The translations under genes were made by a program, and so were the position numbers. Positions 16,924-23,912 of a stretch of 32,661 nucleotides of DNA are shown here, one piece after another (positions within the stretch are counted from its first letter, which is position 1; each line of letters begins with the position of its first letter). The notes under the pieces were generated by a model, which was not told the DNA's origin, ran no database searches, and saw only the letters and a program-made list of their open reading frames with translations. Source of the stretch: Candidatus Brevefilum sp. (lineage in GTDB: Bacteria; Chloroflexota; Anaerolineae; Anaerolineales; Anaerolineaceae); assembly GCA_019428905.1 (NCBI GenBank), contig JAHYJN010000033.1, positions 1-32,661 on the forward strand, in the 5' to 3' direction.

Positions 16924-17634
16924 TTGGGGGAATGTTTGGATAAAATTTTTTCTCACCTTATTGAAATCTTCCAATTGGGATCGGAAATCGGCGGTGCCCT
17001 TGACCTGCCGGAAAAATACTGGCCGCAACCGGGCCAATACCTGCCCTGTCAACGGGTTGCGGACGGTTCGGATGGCCTGCCGACCCACCTATTTCGTGTG
17101 GTGGGGACCCCTGATGTACTCAATCTGGCGCCGATACCCCAAAAATGGTCCCCGGGTGACCGACTGGTGTGTGCCCCACCCCAGGGGCACGGCTTTATTT
17201 TGCCGCGCTCGGCCCAGCGGGTGGGCTTGATCCCCTTCAACGTCTCCCCAGCGCGACTGCTGAGTTTTGCTGGCACCGCCCTCTCTCACCGTGCGGCTGT
17301 CTCCCTATTTTACGATCCCCCGCTGCCAGCTGATTGGTTGGACCGGGTGCCGTCCCAGGTGGAGATCCTGCCCCTGGCCTCCCTGGGTGAAACCCCGGAT
17401 TGGCCGGATTACCTGGCGGTTGACCTGGAGCTGTCTGCCATTCCCGAATTGATGGATCGGATAAACAATCAGGACCTGCACTGTGAGGGTCAGGCGCTGG
17501 TGCGTACGGATATGCCCTGCCGCGGCCTGGGGGAGTGCGGGGTGTGTGCGGTTCACACCCGGCGCGGCTGGCGCTATGCCTGTGTGGACGGGCCAGTGTT
17601 TCCGCTGGCGGAGGTTTTGTATGTGGCTGGATGA
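16924..17634 (+). CDS. PyrK-like electron transfer subunit (dihydroorotate dehydrogenase-type)
   Basis: PyrK subunits carry FAD and a [2Fe-2S] cluster and pass electrons between NAD and PyrD. The 236-residue length is in the family range of about 230-260. The N-terminus has a flavin-domain-like GQYLPCQ, and the C-terminus has four Cys at 199, 205, 208 and 220 followed by the family string DGPVFPLAEVL. Spacing is C-x5-C-x2-C-x11-C, one residue longer at the first gap than the usual C-x4-C-x2-C. The middle part, including the NAD-binding region, is poorly conserved. The start is ambiguous: TTG at 16924 or TTG at 16936, both poor. It overlaps the PyrD-like gene by 14 bases, so they probably form a complex. 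Confidence 0.65.
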   Translation: MGECLDKIFSHLIEIFQLGSEIGGALDLPEKYWPQPGQYLPCQRVADGSDGLPTHLFRVVGTPDVLNLAPIPQKWSPGDRLVCAPPQGHGFILPRSAQRVGLIPFNVSPARLLSFAGTALSHRAAVSLFYDPPLPADWLDRVPSQVEILPLASLGETPDWPDYLAVDLELSAIPELMDRINNQDLHCEGQALVRTDMPCRGLGECGVCAVHTRRGWRYACVDGPVFPLAEVLYVAG

Positions 17635-18415
17635 GGATAAACCCATCTTGAAGCGGGACCTGGTGCTCACCCAACCCCTGGTAAACGCCAGCGGCACCTT
17701 GGGCTTTGTCCCTGACCTGCGGTCACAACCAGCTATTTCTCGGCTGGGTGCCTTCATTACCAACCCCATCAGCCGGAGGCCGCGTCAACCAGCGGGTAAC
17801 CGGGCCTGTCTGCCCTTCCAAGGTGGGTTTTTACTTCACACCGGACACCCCAACCCTGGGATCACGCGTGCGATTGGGCGGTTTGGCCGCCGCTGGGCGG
17901 CTGCACCCCTGCCGGTAATTGTCCATTTGCTGGTTGAATCGCCGGGCACGCTGACCGAGATGATCCACAAGCTCGAGGGGTTGGAGAATATCGTGGCTGT
18001 AGAGCTGGGACTGCCCCCCACCTGTGACCCGGATCTGCTGGCGGCGGTGATGGCGGCTGGCGCGGGTGAGCTGCCGCTGATCCCCTGCCTGAGCCCTGAG
18101 CAGGTGCCGATTTTATTAGGCACGCTCAAAGACCTGCAGCCCAGCGCCCTACACCTGGTTGAGCCGCGCGGCGCGCTGCCTGGCCCTGGCGGTGAAATCA
18201 TCACGGGCAGGCTGTTTGGGCCGGCCATCTTCCCGGTCATGCTGGCGGCTGCCCAGGTGTTGCTCAACGCTGGGCTGCGTGTGATCGCCAACGGCGGAAT
18301 CCAAGCTCCCTGGCAGGTGGATGCCCTGATCAAGGCGGGGGTGACAGCTGTTGGGTTGGATAGCGCTTTATGGCAGGTTGATCCCACCGCGCTTTTACCT
18401 GAGTTACAACCTTAA
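17621..18415 (+). CDS. Divergent PyrD-like (dihydroorotate dehydrogenase family) protein
   Basis: This 264-residue protein has the TIM-barrel order of class 1B dihydroorotate dehydrogenase, but key residues are changed. Retained are NASGTLGF (22-29), a GHPNPG turn (75-80), GPAIFPVML, and the FMN-phosphate region ANGGIQAPWQVDALIKAGVTA. Lost are the Lys of the usual TKT motif (here TNPIS, 47-51) and the catalytic NxSCPN motif, replaced by ELGLPPTC (128-135). The protein is also about 40 residues shorter than normal. I chose the ATG at 17621, inside the PyrK-like gene, because homology begins there. It is unlikely to be an ordinary dihydroorotate dehydrogenase. Its true substrate is unknown; it may be non-catalytic or use another ring compound. 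Confidence 0.65.
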   Translation: MWLDEDKPILKRDLVLTQPLVNASGTLGFVPDLRSQPAISRLGAFITNPISRRPRQPAGNRACLPFQGGFLLHTGHPNPGITRAIGRFGRRWAAAPLPVIVHLLVESPGTLTEMIHKLEGLENIVAVELGLPPTCDPDLLAAVMAAGAGELPLIPCLSPEQVPILLGTLKDLQPSALHLVEPRGALPGPGGEIITGRLFGPAIFPVMLAAAQVLLNAGLRVIANGGIQAPWQVDALIKAGVTAVGLDSALWQVDPTALLPELQP

Positions 18416-18442
18416 AAAATTAACCTTTATTGGATTTTCTAT

Positions 18443-18454
18443 ATGTCTGACAAT
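18443..18454 (+). promoter_or_regulatory. Operator-like palindrome, upstream site
   Basis: ATGTCTGACAAT contains TGTC-T-GACA and abuts the -35 hexamer at 18454. With the site at 18493-18505 it brackets the promoter, centres about 50 bases apart, close to five helical turns. Its form (TTGTCnGACAA-like) fits a GntR-family site. Confidence 0.6.
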
Positions 18455-18482
18455 TGACAATGGGGGATTGATTCGATAAAAT
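18454..18482 (+). promoter_or_regulatory. Strong predicted promoter of the purine-catabolic cluster
   Basis: A perfect TTGACA at 18454-18459 and TAAAAT at 18477-18482 are separated by 17 bases. Transcription would begin near 18489, about 40 bases before the deaminase ATG. It is bracketed by two matching palindromes, pointing to tight repression. Confidence 0.7.
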
Positions 18483-18492
18483 AAATACTGTA

Positions 18493-18505
18493 TTTGTCAG
18501 ACAAA
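18493..18505 (+). promoter_or_regulatory. Operator-like palindrome, downstream site
   Basis: TTTGTCAGACAAA is a 13-base perfect palindrome around a central A, placed at the predicted transcription start. It is the best match to the repeated motif in this region and is the likely binding site of the GntR/UTRA regulator encoded downstream. Confidence 0.65.
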
Positions 18506-18528
18506 TTCCCCGACCTTGGTGGAGAACA

Positions 18529-19914
18529 ATGCCAACCCTATTGATCAAGAATATCGAGATGCTGGTGACGATGGACGACCAGCGCCGAGAATTACCCCAT
18601 ACCAACCTGTTTATCAAAGACGGTTTCATCCACGCCATTGGCCCGTTGACGGATATGCCCGAGAAGGCCGACCAAGAGCTTGACCTTTCCGGGCATATTG
18701 TTTTTCCCGGCTTTGTCAACACCCATCACCATTTTTACCAAACCCTGACCCGGGCTGTCCCTAAAGCCCAAAATGCCAACCTGTTCAACTGGCTGGTGAC
18801 CCTCTACCCGATTTGGGCACGGCTCACACCTGAGGATATTCGCATCTCAACCCAAACAGCCCTGGCTGAATTGGCCCTTTCAGGCTGCACCACGGCCTCA
18901 GATCACCTATACCTGTTCCCCAATGGCTCCAAACTCGACGACGAGATTTTAGCCGCACGTGAGGTTGGTTTGCGTCTGCACGCCTCTCGCGGTTCTATGA
19001 GCCTGGGCCAGTCAGCAGGCGGTTTGCCGCCAGACAGTGTGGTGGATTCAGAAGCAGATATCCTTAAAGACAGCCAGCGCCTGATCGAAACCTATCACGA
19101 CCCGAACCCGGGTTCTATGGTGCAAATTGTTTTGGCGCCGTGCTCACCCTTCAGCGTGACCGGGGAGTTGATGCGTCAATCGGCTGCGCTGGCACGTGAA
19201 TATGGCGTGCATCTGCACACGCACCTGGCGGAGACCAAGGATGAAGAGGATTTCTGCATTGAAAAATTTGGCCACCGACCTGTGGCTTATATGCAGGAAG
19301 TGGATTGGATTGGGAACGATGTGTGGTTTGCTCACAGCGTCCATGTGAACGATGCTGAGATCCGGCTGTATGCGGAAACTGGCTGTGGCGTAGCCCATTG
19401 TCCCGGATCAAATATGCGGCTGGCATCTGGAATTGCACCAATTGTCAAAATGCTGACGCAGGGCGTGAAAGTCGGGCTGGGAGTGGATGGCTCTGCCAGC
19501 AATGATGCCTCGCACCTGCTGGGCGAAGCCCGCCTGGCGATGCTCTTGGCCCGATTGGATGCCGGGTTGGCAGGTGCATCGCGCTCAGGTGAGGATGCGC
19601 CCCCCTTGATGACCGCCCGCCAGGCATTGGAAATTGCCACCCGGGGCGGTGCTGCCGTGCTGGGGCGCGAAGATATCGGATCGTTAGCGGTGGGAAAGTG
19701 CGCAGATTTGTTTGCCATCAACCTCAACCGGTTGGATTACGCCGGCGCACTGCATGACCCAGTGGCTGCTGCCCTGTTCTGCGCCCCACAAACCGTTGAT
19801 TTCAACATTGTGGGTGGAAAGATCATTGTCAATCAAGGTCAGATGGCAACCCTCGACATACCCAACCTGGTCAATCAACATAACCAGGCTGCGGAAAGGT
19901 TATTGAATGGATAA
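18529..19914 (+). CDS. 8-oxoguanine deaminase / SsnA-like amidohydrolase
   Basis: This metal-dependent amidohydrolase probably deaminates 8-oxoguanine (to urate) or a closely related purine. The 461-residue protein shows the family metal ligands: H66 and H68 in VNTHHHFYQTLTRA, His in HTHLAETKDEE, His in FAHSVHVND, and Asp in GLGVDGSASND. Strings such as ASRGSMSLGQSAGGLPPDS, LAPCSPFSVTG, AHCPGSNMRLASGIAP and ATRGGAAVLGRED match the 8-oxoguanine deaminase branch closely, better than atrazine chlorohydrolase relatives. An upstream promoter with two operator-like palindromes indicates regulated expression. The stop overlaps the GntR start by 8 bases (ATGGATAA). SsnA homologues occur in the E. coli ygeW region and purine-degradation clusters, matching the genes downstream. 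Confidence 0.88.
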   Translation: MPTLLIKNIEMLVTMDDQRRELPHTNLFIKDGFIHAIGPLTDMPEKADQELDLSGHIVFPGFVNTHHHFYQTLTRAVPKAQNANLFNWLVTLYPIWARLTPEDIRISTQTALAELALSGCTTASDHLYLFPNGSKLDDEILAAREVGLRLHASRGSMSLGQSAGGLPPDSVVDSEADILKDSQRLIETYHDPNPGSMVQIVLAPCSPFSVTGELMRQSAALAREYGVHLHTHLAETKDEEDFCIEKFGHRPVAYMQEVDWIGNDVWFAHSVHVNDAEIRLYAETGCGVAHCPGSNMRLASGIAPIVKMLTQGVKVGLGVDGSASNDASHLLGEARLAMLLARLDAGLAGASRSGEDAPPLMTARQALEIATRGGAAVLGREDIGSLAVGKCADLFAINLNRLDYAGALHDPVAAALFCAPQTVDFNIVGGKIIVNQGQMATLDIPNLVNQHNQAAERLLNG

Positions 19915-20650
19915 AAGTCATACGGATGACCGCTCCACCTACCAGCGCTTGCAGGTTGAGCTTTCAGAACTGATCCAAAACGCGCCCAAAGGTTCAAAAC
20001 TGCCTTCTGAACCTGTACTGGCACAGAAGATGGGCGTTTCCCGCGCGACCCTGCGCGAAGCGATGCGCACCTTTGAGAGCCAGGGGATGCTGCGGCGTCA
20101 ACAGGGTGTGGGCACCTTTATTGTTGGTCCGACACAGGTGATTGACTCAGGGTTGGAGGTTTTGGAGAGCATTGAAACCCTGGCTGAAAGGATTGGCCTG
20201 GAGGTTTCGATGGGTGAATTTGAGGTGAACCATATCGAGGCAGACCCTAAGCAAGCCAAGAAACTCAACCTTACCATCGGTGATCCTGTGGTTGAGGTGC
20301 GGCGCGTGATCTTAACCCATGATTCACCTGTCGCTTACCTGGTCGACATCCTACCCGAAGATGTACTAAACCCGGAGATCCTGGTCGCACGCTTTACAGG
20401 ATCCGTCCTCGATTTGCTGATCAACATCGGCGATCCCCCCCTAGCCACTTCAAAAACCGAGATCAGCGCAGTGCATGCGCCGGTTGATGTGGCCAAAGCG
20501 CTGAACATCCAACGCGGCGATACACTGTTGTTGCTGACAGCACTCTTGTTCAATGAAGCAGGTGACCCGGTCGATTTTTCCCACAGCTACTTCCTGCCGG
20601 GCTATTTTCGCCTGCACATTATTCGTAAAATCGGTGGTGTGAATCTTTAA
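19907..20650 (+). CDS. GntR-family transcriptional regulator (HutC/UTRA type)
   Basis: The 247-residue protein has an N-terminal winged helix-turn-helix at about residues 10-75, with LPSEPVLAQKMGVSRATLREAMRTFESQGMLRRQQGVGTFI as its hallmark region. A UTRA effector-binding domain follows from about 95 to 240. This architecture (HutC subfamily) senses small metabolites and usually represses the adjacent catabolic operon. It is translated from an ATG overlapping the deaminase stop by 8 bases and is followed 55 bases later by the ATCase-like gene, so the regulator is inside its own operon. The palindromes at 18443 and 18493 are its most likely targets. The effector is probably a purine-derived intermediate, but that is inference. 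Confidence 0.92.
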   Translation: MDKSHTDDRSTYQRLQVELSELIQNAPKGSKLPSEPVLAQKMGVSRATLREAMRTFESQGMLRRQQGVGTFIVGPTQVIDSGLEVLESIETLAERIGLEVSMGEFEVNHIEADPKQAKKLNLTIGDPVVEVRRVILTHDSPVAYLVDILPEDVLNPEILVARFTGSVLDLLINIGDPPLATSKTEISAVHAPVDVAKALNIQRGDTLLLLTALLFNEAGDPVDFSHSYFLPGYFRLHIIRKIGGVNL

Positions 20651-20705
20651 GTGAGCACCCCATTTTTTTGTCAACACAATCATTTACTAAAAGGAGTAAA
20701 GTAAC

Positions 20706-21659
20706 ATGCGTAGTTTTTTAGGTCGTGACATTCTTTCTTTGAAAGATTTTGAACGAAACGAGTTTTTCAGGATTTTTGAAATCGCTGAAGAGCTTGAACC
20801 CATCGCCCGGAACCGGCAAAATTCTGATCTGTTGAAAGAAAAGACCCTGGTGACCGCTTTCTATCAGCCCAGCACCCGCACCCGCCTGGCACACGAGGCT
20901 GGGATGATCCGCCTGGGTGGACAGGTGACCGGATTTGCCGATGCCAAGATGACCCGTGCTGGTGACTTTTACCAGGAATCGATCAAAGACACCGTTAAAA
21001 TGTTGGAGTTCTACGGTGATGTGATCGTCATGCGCCACTTCCAGCAAGGCGCTCCCCATGAGGCTGCTAAATGGGCCAGCATCCCGATCATCAATGGTGG
21101 TGACGGCTGGGGCGAACACCCCACCCAGATCCTGTCCGACTTCTACACGGTTTATCGTGAGAAAGGTCATTTGGATGGGCTGCGCTGGTTGGCAGTCGGT
21201 GATATGCGCATGCGCACCATGCACTCCCTCGCCTACGGTCTGACCCAATTTGACTGCCCGATCACCTTCGTCTCGCCACCCGAGATGTCCTTGACCGAAG
21301 AATTCAAGGCAGACCTTGACAGATACAGCCTGGATTACAAAGAAGCTGAGCATGTTGAGCAAGCGATTGCCGATGCGGATGTAATCCTGGTTGAACCGGT
21401 CGTTCAGCCCGATTACACCAAGTCCCGCGACGAGCGTGACGGTGATGTGGGTATGACCCCCGCCAACTACAAGATCACCCGTGAGCTGCTGTCGACCAAG
21501 GCTAAATCGGATGCGATTTTGCTGCACTCCCTGCCCCGCATGGATGAAATTCCTCCTGATGTGGATATCACCAAGTGGTCCCGCTACTGGCAGGAAGCCT
21601 TCAATGGCGTGGTGATGCGCATGGCGCTGTTAGCCCTCGTCCTAGGTGCGACGGAGTAA
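20706..21659 (+). CDS. Aspartate-carbamoyltransferase-family protein with altered active site
   Basis: This 317-residue protein belongs to the ATCase/OTCase superfamily, which moves carbamoyl groups between carbamoyl phosphate and an amine. The carbamoyl-phosphate loop PSTRTR is at 55-60. MRHFQQGA, GDGWGEHPTQ (HPTQ 138-141) and HSLPR also match the ATCase branch. The 80s loop, which in true ATCase brings a catalytic Lys (K84 in E. coli), has no matching Lys: here it reads TRAGDFYQESIKDT (83-96). This argues against a role in pyrimidine synthesis. There are no other pyr genes of standard type next to it; instead it precedes a YgeW-like transcarbamoylase and carbamate kinase. I infer a catabolic role, phosphorolysing a ureido compound to carbamoyl phosphate. 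AAAGGAG precedes the ATG. Confidence 0.82.
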   Translation: MRSFLGRDILSLKDFERNEFFRIFEIAEELEPIARNRQNSDLLKEKTLVTAFYQPSTRTRLAHEAGMIRLGGQVTGFADAKMTRAGDFYQESIKDTVKMLEFYGDVIVMRHFQQGAPHEAAKWASIPIINGGDGWGEHPTQILSDFYTVYREKGHLDGLRWLAVGDMRMRTMHSLAYGLTQFDCPITFVSPPEMSLTEEFKADLDRYSLDYKEAEHVEQAIADADVILVEPVVQPDYTKSRDERDGDVGMTPANYKITRELLSTKAKSDAILLHSLPRMDEIPPDVDITKWSRYWQEAFNGVVMRMALLALVLGATE

Positions 21660-21678
21660 TCGTCAAACCATCAAACTG

Positions 21679-21741
21679 AACGGCCAGCCATCCTTCCATG
21701 AAGACGCTTGATGCGAGAAAACTGGAAGGATGGCAGCCGTT
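21679..21741 (+). promoter_or_regulatory. Long intercistronic hairpin before the YgeW-like gene
   Basis: A perfect 12-bp stem (21687-21698 with 21723-21734) is extended outward by AACGGC/GCCGTT across a small bulge. The RBS AAAGGAGA of the next gene follows directly. No T tract follows, so it looks like an mRNA-processing or stabilising element rather than a terminator. Confidence 0.65.
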
Positions 21742-21761
21742 GACTTAAAAGGAGAAACAAT

Positions 21762-22742
21762 ATGATCACCAATCTTCGCGGTCGCGATTTGATCAGTGAC
21801 CTAGATTTCAGCAAAGAGGAAGTTGAAACTGTATTAGATCTGGCTTTTGACCTCAAAATGAAGCGCGGCTTGGGGCAGCCTCATGCTTACTTGCGCGACA
21901 AGGTTTTAGCAATGCTGTTCTTCTTCTCAAGCACCCGCACCCGGGGCAGCTTTGAAGCGGGTATGGCGCAGTTGGGCGGGCATGCCGCTTTTATTGAATC
22001 CAAAAGCACCCAGATTTCCCACGGCGATACCGAAAAAGAAATCGGCGAAATCTTTGGCCGTTATTTTGACGGTATTGCCATTCGACACGTTGACTGGGGC
22101 GTTGGCAACCGTTATCTCAACCTGGTTGCAAGCGCGTCCCGTGTGCCGATTTTGAACATGCAATGCGATTATTACCATCCCCATCAATGCTTGGCCGACC
22201 TGATGACCATCTGGGAGAAGAAAGGCCGCAATTTGCGTGGGAAAAAGATCGTTGTGTCTTGGGCCTATGCTGCCTCGTATGCCAAGCCCATCTCGGTTCC
22301 GCAATCCCTGATCCTGCAGATGCCCCGCTTTGGGCTGGATGTGACCCTGGCCCACCCGCCAGAGTTCGAACTGATGCCAGAGATCGTAGACCAGGCCCGC
22401 GAGCAGGCTCGCAAATACAATACCGGTTTCGATATTGTTGACAGCATGGAAGAAGGCTTCAAAGATGCCGATATCGTCTATGCCAAGTCTTGGGGCCCTT
22501 TGGTTCAATTCAGCGATCCTGCCGAAATCACCAAAGTCACCCAGAAATACGAAAGCTGGATCACCGATGAGCGCAAGATGGCCCTGGCAAAGGATGATGC
22601 CATTTACATGCATCCACTGCCAGCCGACCGCAACATTGAAGTGACCGATGGCGTGATGGATGGACCGAATTCTGTCGTGTTTGACGAGGCTGAGAATCGT
22701 CTGCATGCACAAAAAGCCGTCATGGCTTTGACCATGTCCTAA
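21762..22742 (+). CDS. YgeW-like knotted carbamoyltransferase
   Basis: This 326-residue protein aligns well from memory with E. coli YgeW. The stretch KIVVSWAYAASYAKPISVPQ continues with a segment like MTRFGMDVTLAHP and SMEEGFKDADIVYAKSWGP. YgeW-type enzymes are implicated in anaerobic purine or ureido-compound breakdown, where a carbamoyl group is released to carbamoyl phosphate. The STRTR loop is at 57-61. The second carbamoyl-phosphate motif, HPTQ in the superfamily, reads HPHQ at 139-142, and the late HCLP motif is HPLP. These changes may alter substrate or direction. AAAGGAGA precedes the ATG. It sits between the ATCase-like gene and carbamate kinase, as expected for a carbamoyl-phosphate-to-ATP route. 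Confidence 0.85.
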   Translation: MITNLRGRDLISDLDFSKEEVETVLDLAFDLKMKRGLGQPHAYLRDKVLAMLFFFSSTRTRGSFEAGMAQLGGHAAFIESKSTQISHGDTEKEIGEIFGRYFDGIAIRHVDWGVGNRYLNLVASASRVPILNMQCDYYHPHQCLADLMTIWEKKGRNLRGKKIVVSWAYAASYAKPISVPQSLILQMPRFGLDVTLAHPPEFELMPEIVDQAREQARKYNTGFDIVDSMEEGFKDADIVYAKSWGPLVQFSDPAEITKVTQKYESWITDERKMALAKDDAIYMHPLPADRNIEVTDGVMDGPNSVVFDEAENRLHAQKAVMALTMS

Positions 22743-22784
22743 ATAATTTTTGGCAACTACTCAGCTTGTGAGGGATTAGGGGGT

Positions 22785-22813
22785 GTGGTGGGACGGCTTC
22801 ACCGCCCCACCAC
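22785..22813 (+). promoter_or_regulatory. Intercistronic hairpin before carbamate kinase
   Basis: GTGGTGGG (22785-22792) pairs with CCCACCAC (22806-22813), with an inner CGG/CCG after one mismatch and a CTTCA loop. It lies in a 140-base gap, followed by an A/T-rich stretch and a strong RBS. Confidence 0.6.
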
Positions 22814-22882
22814 CACCCTTCAGCAGAAGACCAGCCTGAGCAGTTACATTTTTTTATAATAACTAAAGGAGATAATAAGCTT

Positions 22883-23830
22883 ATGGAAAGACAAGGAATT
22901 GCTGTGGTTGCGGTGGGGGGCAATGCACTGATTAAAGATAAAGGACATGAAACGGTTCAGGATCAGTTTAATGCTGCCAATGACACGATGCAGCACATCG
23001 TGGATATGATTCAAAAAGGTTGGGATGTGGTTGTCACGCATGGCAACGGCCCCCAGGTCGGTTTTATTTTACGCCGTTCTGAACTGGCTGCACATGAACT
23101 GCATGAGATTCCACTGGATTACTGCGGTGCAGATACCCAAGGCGCCATCGGTTACATGTTCCAAAATTCCCTGCATAACGAATTCAAACGACGCGGTATG
23201 GATAAGGATGTCGCCACCGTGGTGACACAAACGATCGTCGATCGGAATGACCCGGCCTTTCAGAATCCCACCAAGCCGATTGGATCCTTTATGGATGAAG
23301 CAGAAGCCAAACGGCGCACCGAAAATGAGGGTTGGACGGTTGTTGAGGATGCCGGCCGCGGCTATCGCCGTGTGGTGCCTTCCCCCATTCCCACCCGCAT
23401 TGTTGAAGCCAGTGTGATCGACACCCTGATCCATGCCGGAACGATTGTAGTCGGTGTGGGCGGCGGCGGGATCCCTGTGGTTGAGGACGAACACGGTCTT
23501 GTGAAGGGTGTTGAGGCTGTGATCGACAAAGATTTCAGTTCATCCCTGCTGGCGACAAACATCGACGCCGATTTATTTGTAATTAGCACTGCGGTGGAGA
23601 AAGTTGCCCTGAACTTTAACAAACCCAACCAGGTGTTTCTTGACATGATGACCGTTGCTGAAGCAAAGCAATACATCGAAGAGGGCCATTTCGCTCCAGG
23701 CAGTATGCTGCCCAAGATCAAGGCGATCATCAATTACCTTGAAAATGGCGGCAAGAAAGCCCTGATCACCGACCCGGAACACATCAGTGAAGCCCTCGAG
23801 GGCAAAACCGGGACGTGGATCCTCCCCTAA
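22883..23830 (+). CDS. arcC: Carbamate kinase
   Basis: Carbamate kinase converts carbamoyl phosphate and ADP to carbamate and ATP in fermentative pathways. The 315-residue protein has the family N-terminus VVAVGGNALIKD, VVTHGNGPQVGFI near residue 48, DYCGADTQGAIGY near 76, VGVGGGGIPV near 191, the DKDFSSSLLATNIDADLFVISTAVEKV region near 213-238, and FAPGSMLPKI near 270. No key motif is missing. AAAGGAG stands about 8 bases before the ATG. Two putative carbamoyl-phosphate-producing enzymes directly upstream, and no arginine deiminase gene, suggest that the substrate comes from ureido compounds rather than from citrulline. Confidence 0.96.
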   Translation: MERQGIAVVAVGGNALIKDKGHETVQDQFNAANDTMQHIVDMIQKGWDVVVTHGNGPQVGFILRRSELAAHELHEIPLDYCGADTQGAIGYMFQNSLHNEFKRRGMDKDVATVVTQTIVDRNDPAFQNPTKPIGSFMDEAEAKRRTENEGWTVVEDAGRGYRRVVPSPIPTRIVEASVIDTLIHAGTIVVGVGGGGIPVVEDEHGLVKGVEAVIDKDFSSSLLATNIDADLFVISTAVEKVALNFNKPNQVFLDMMTVAEAKQYIEEGHFAPGSMLPKIKAIINYLENGGKKALITDPEHISEALEGKTGTWILP

Positions 23831-23844
23831 GCATCAGTTACCCG

Positions 23845-23871
23845 GGCTGCTATTATGAAGGTAGCAGCCCA
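23845..23871 (+). promoter_or_regulatory. Intercistronic hairpin after carbamate kinase
   Basis: GGGCTGCTA (23845-23853) pairs perfectly with TAGCAGCCC (23863-23871) around a 9-base loop. ATTTCATCTT follows, too weak a T tract for a confident terminator. It is the third strong hairpin between adjacent genes of this operon. Confidence 0.6.
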
Positions 23872-23912
23872 TTTCATCTTCAGTTGTGATCAAGCAAACG
23901 ATGGGAAGCCAA

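Noticed and set aside
20718-22712. Long minus-strand ORFs (269 and 261 codons) opposite the two transcarbamoylases
   Set aside because: Both are mirror images of well-conserved genes and show no family resemblance of their own.
20706-22742. Ordinary pyrB and argF of biosynthesis
   Set aside because: The ATCase-like protein lacks the 80s-loop Lys, the second protein matches YgeW better than OTCase, and both precede carbamate kinase in a purine-catabolic context.
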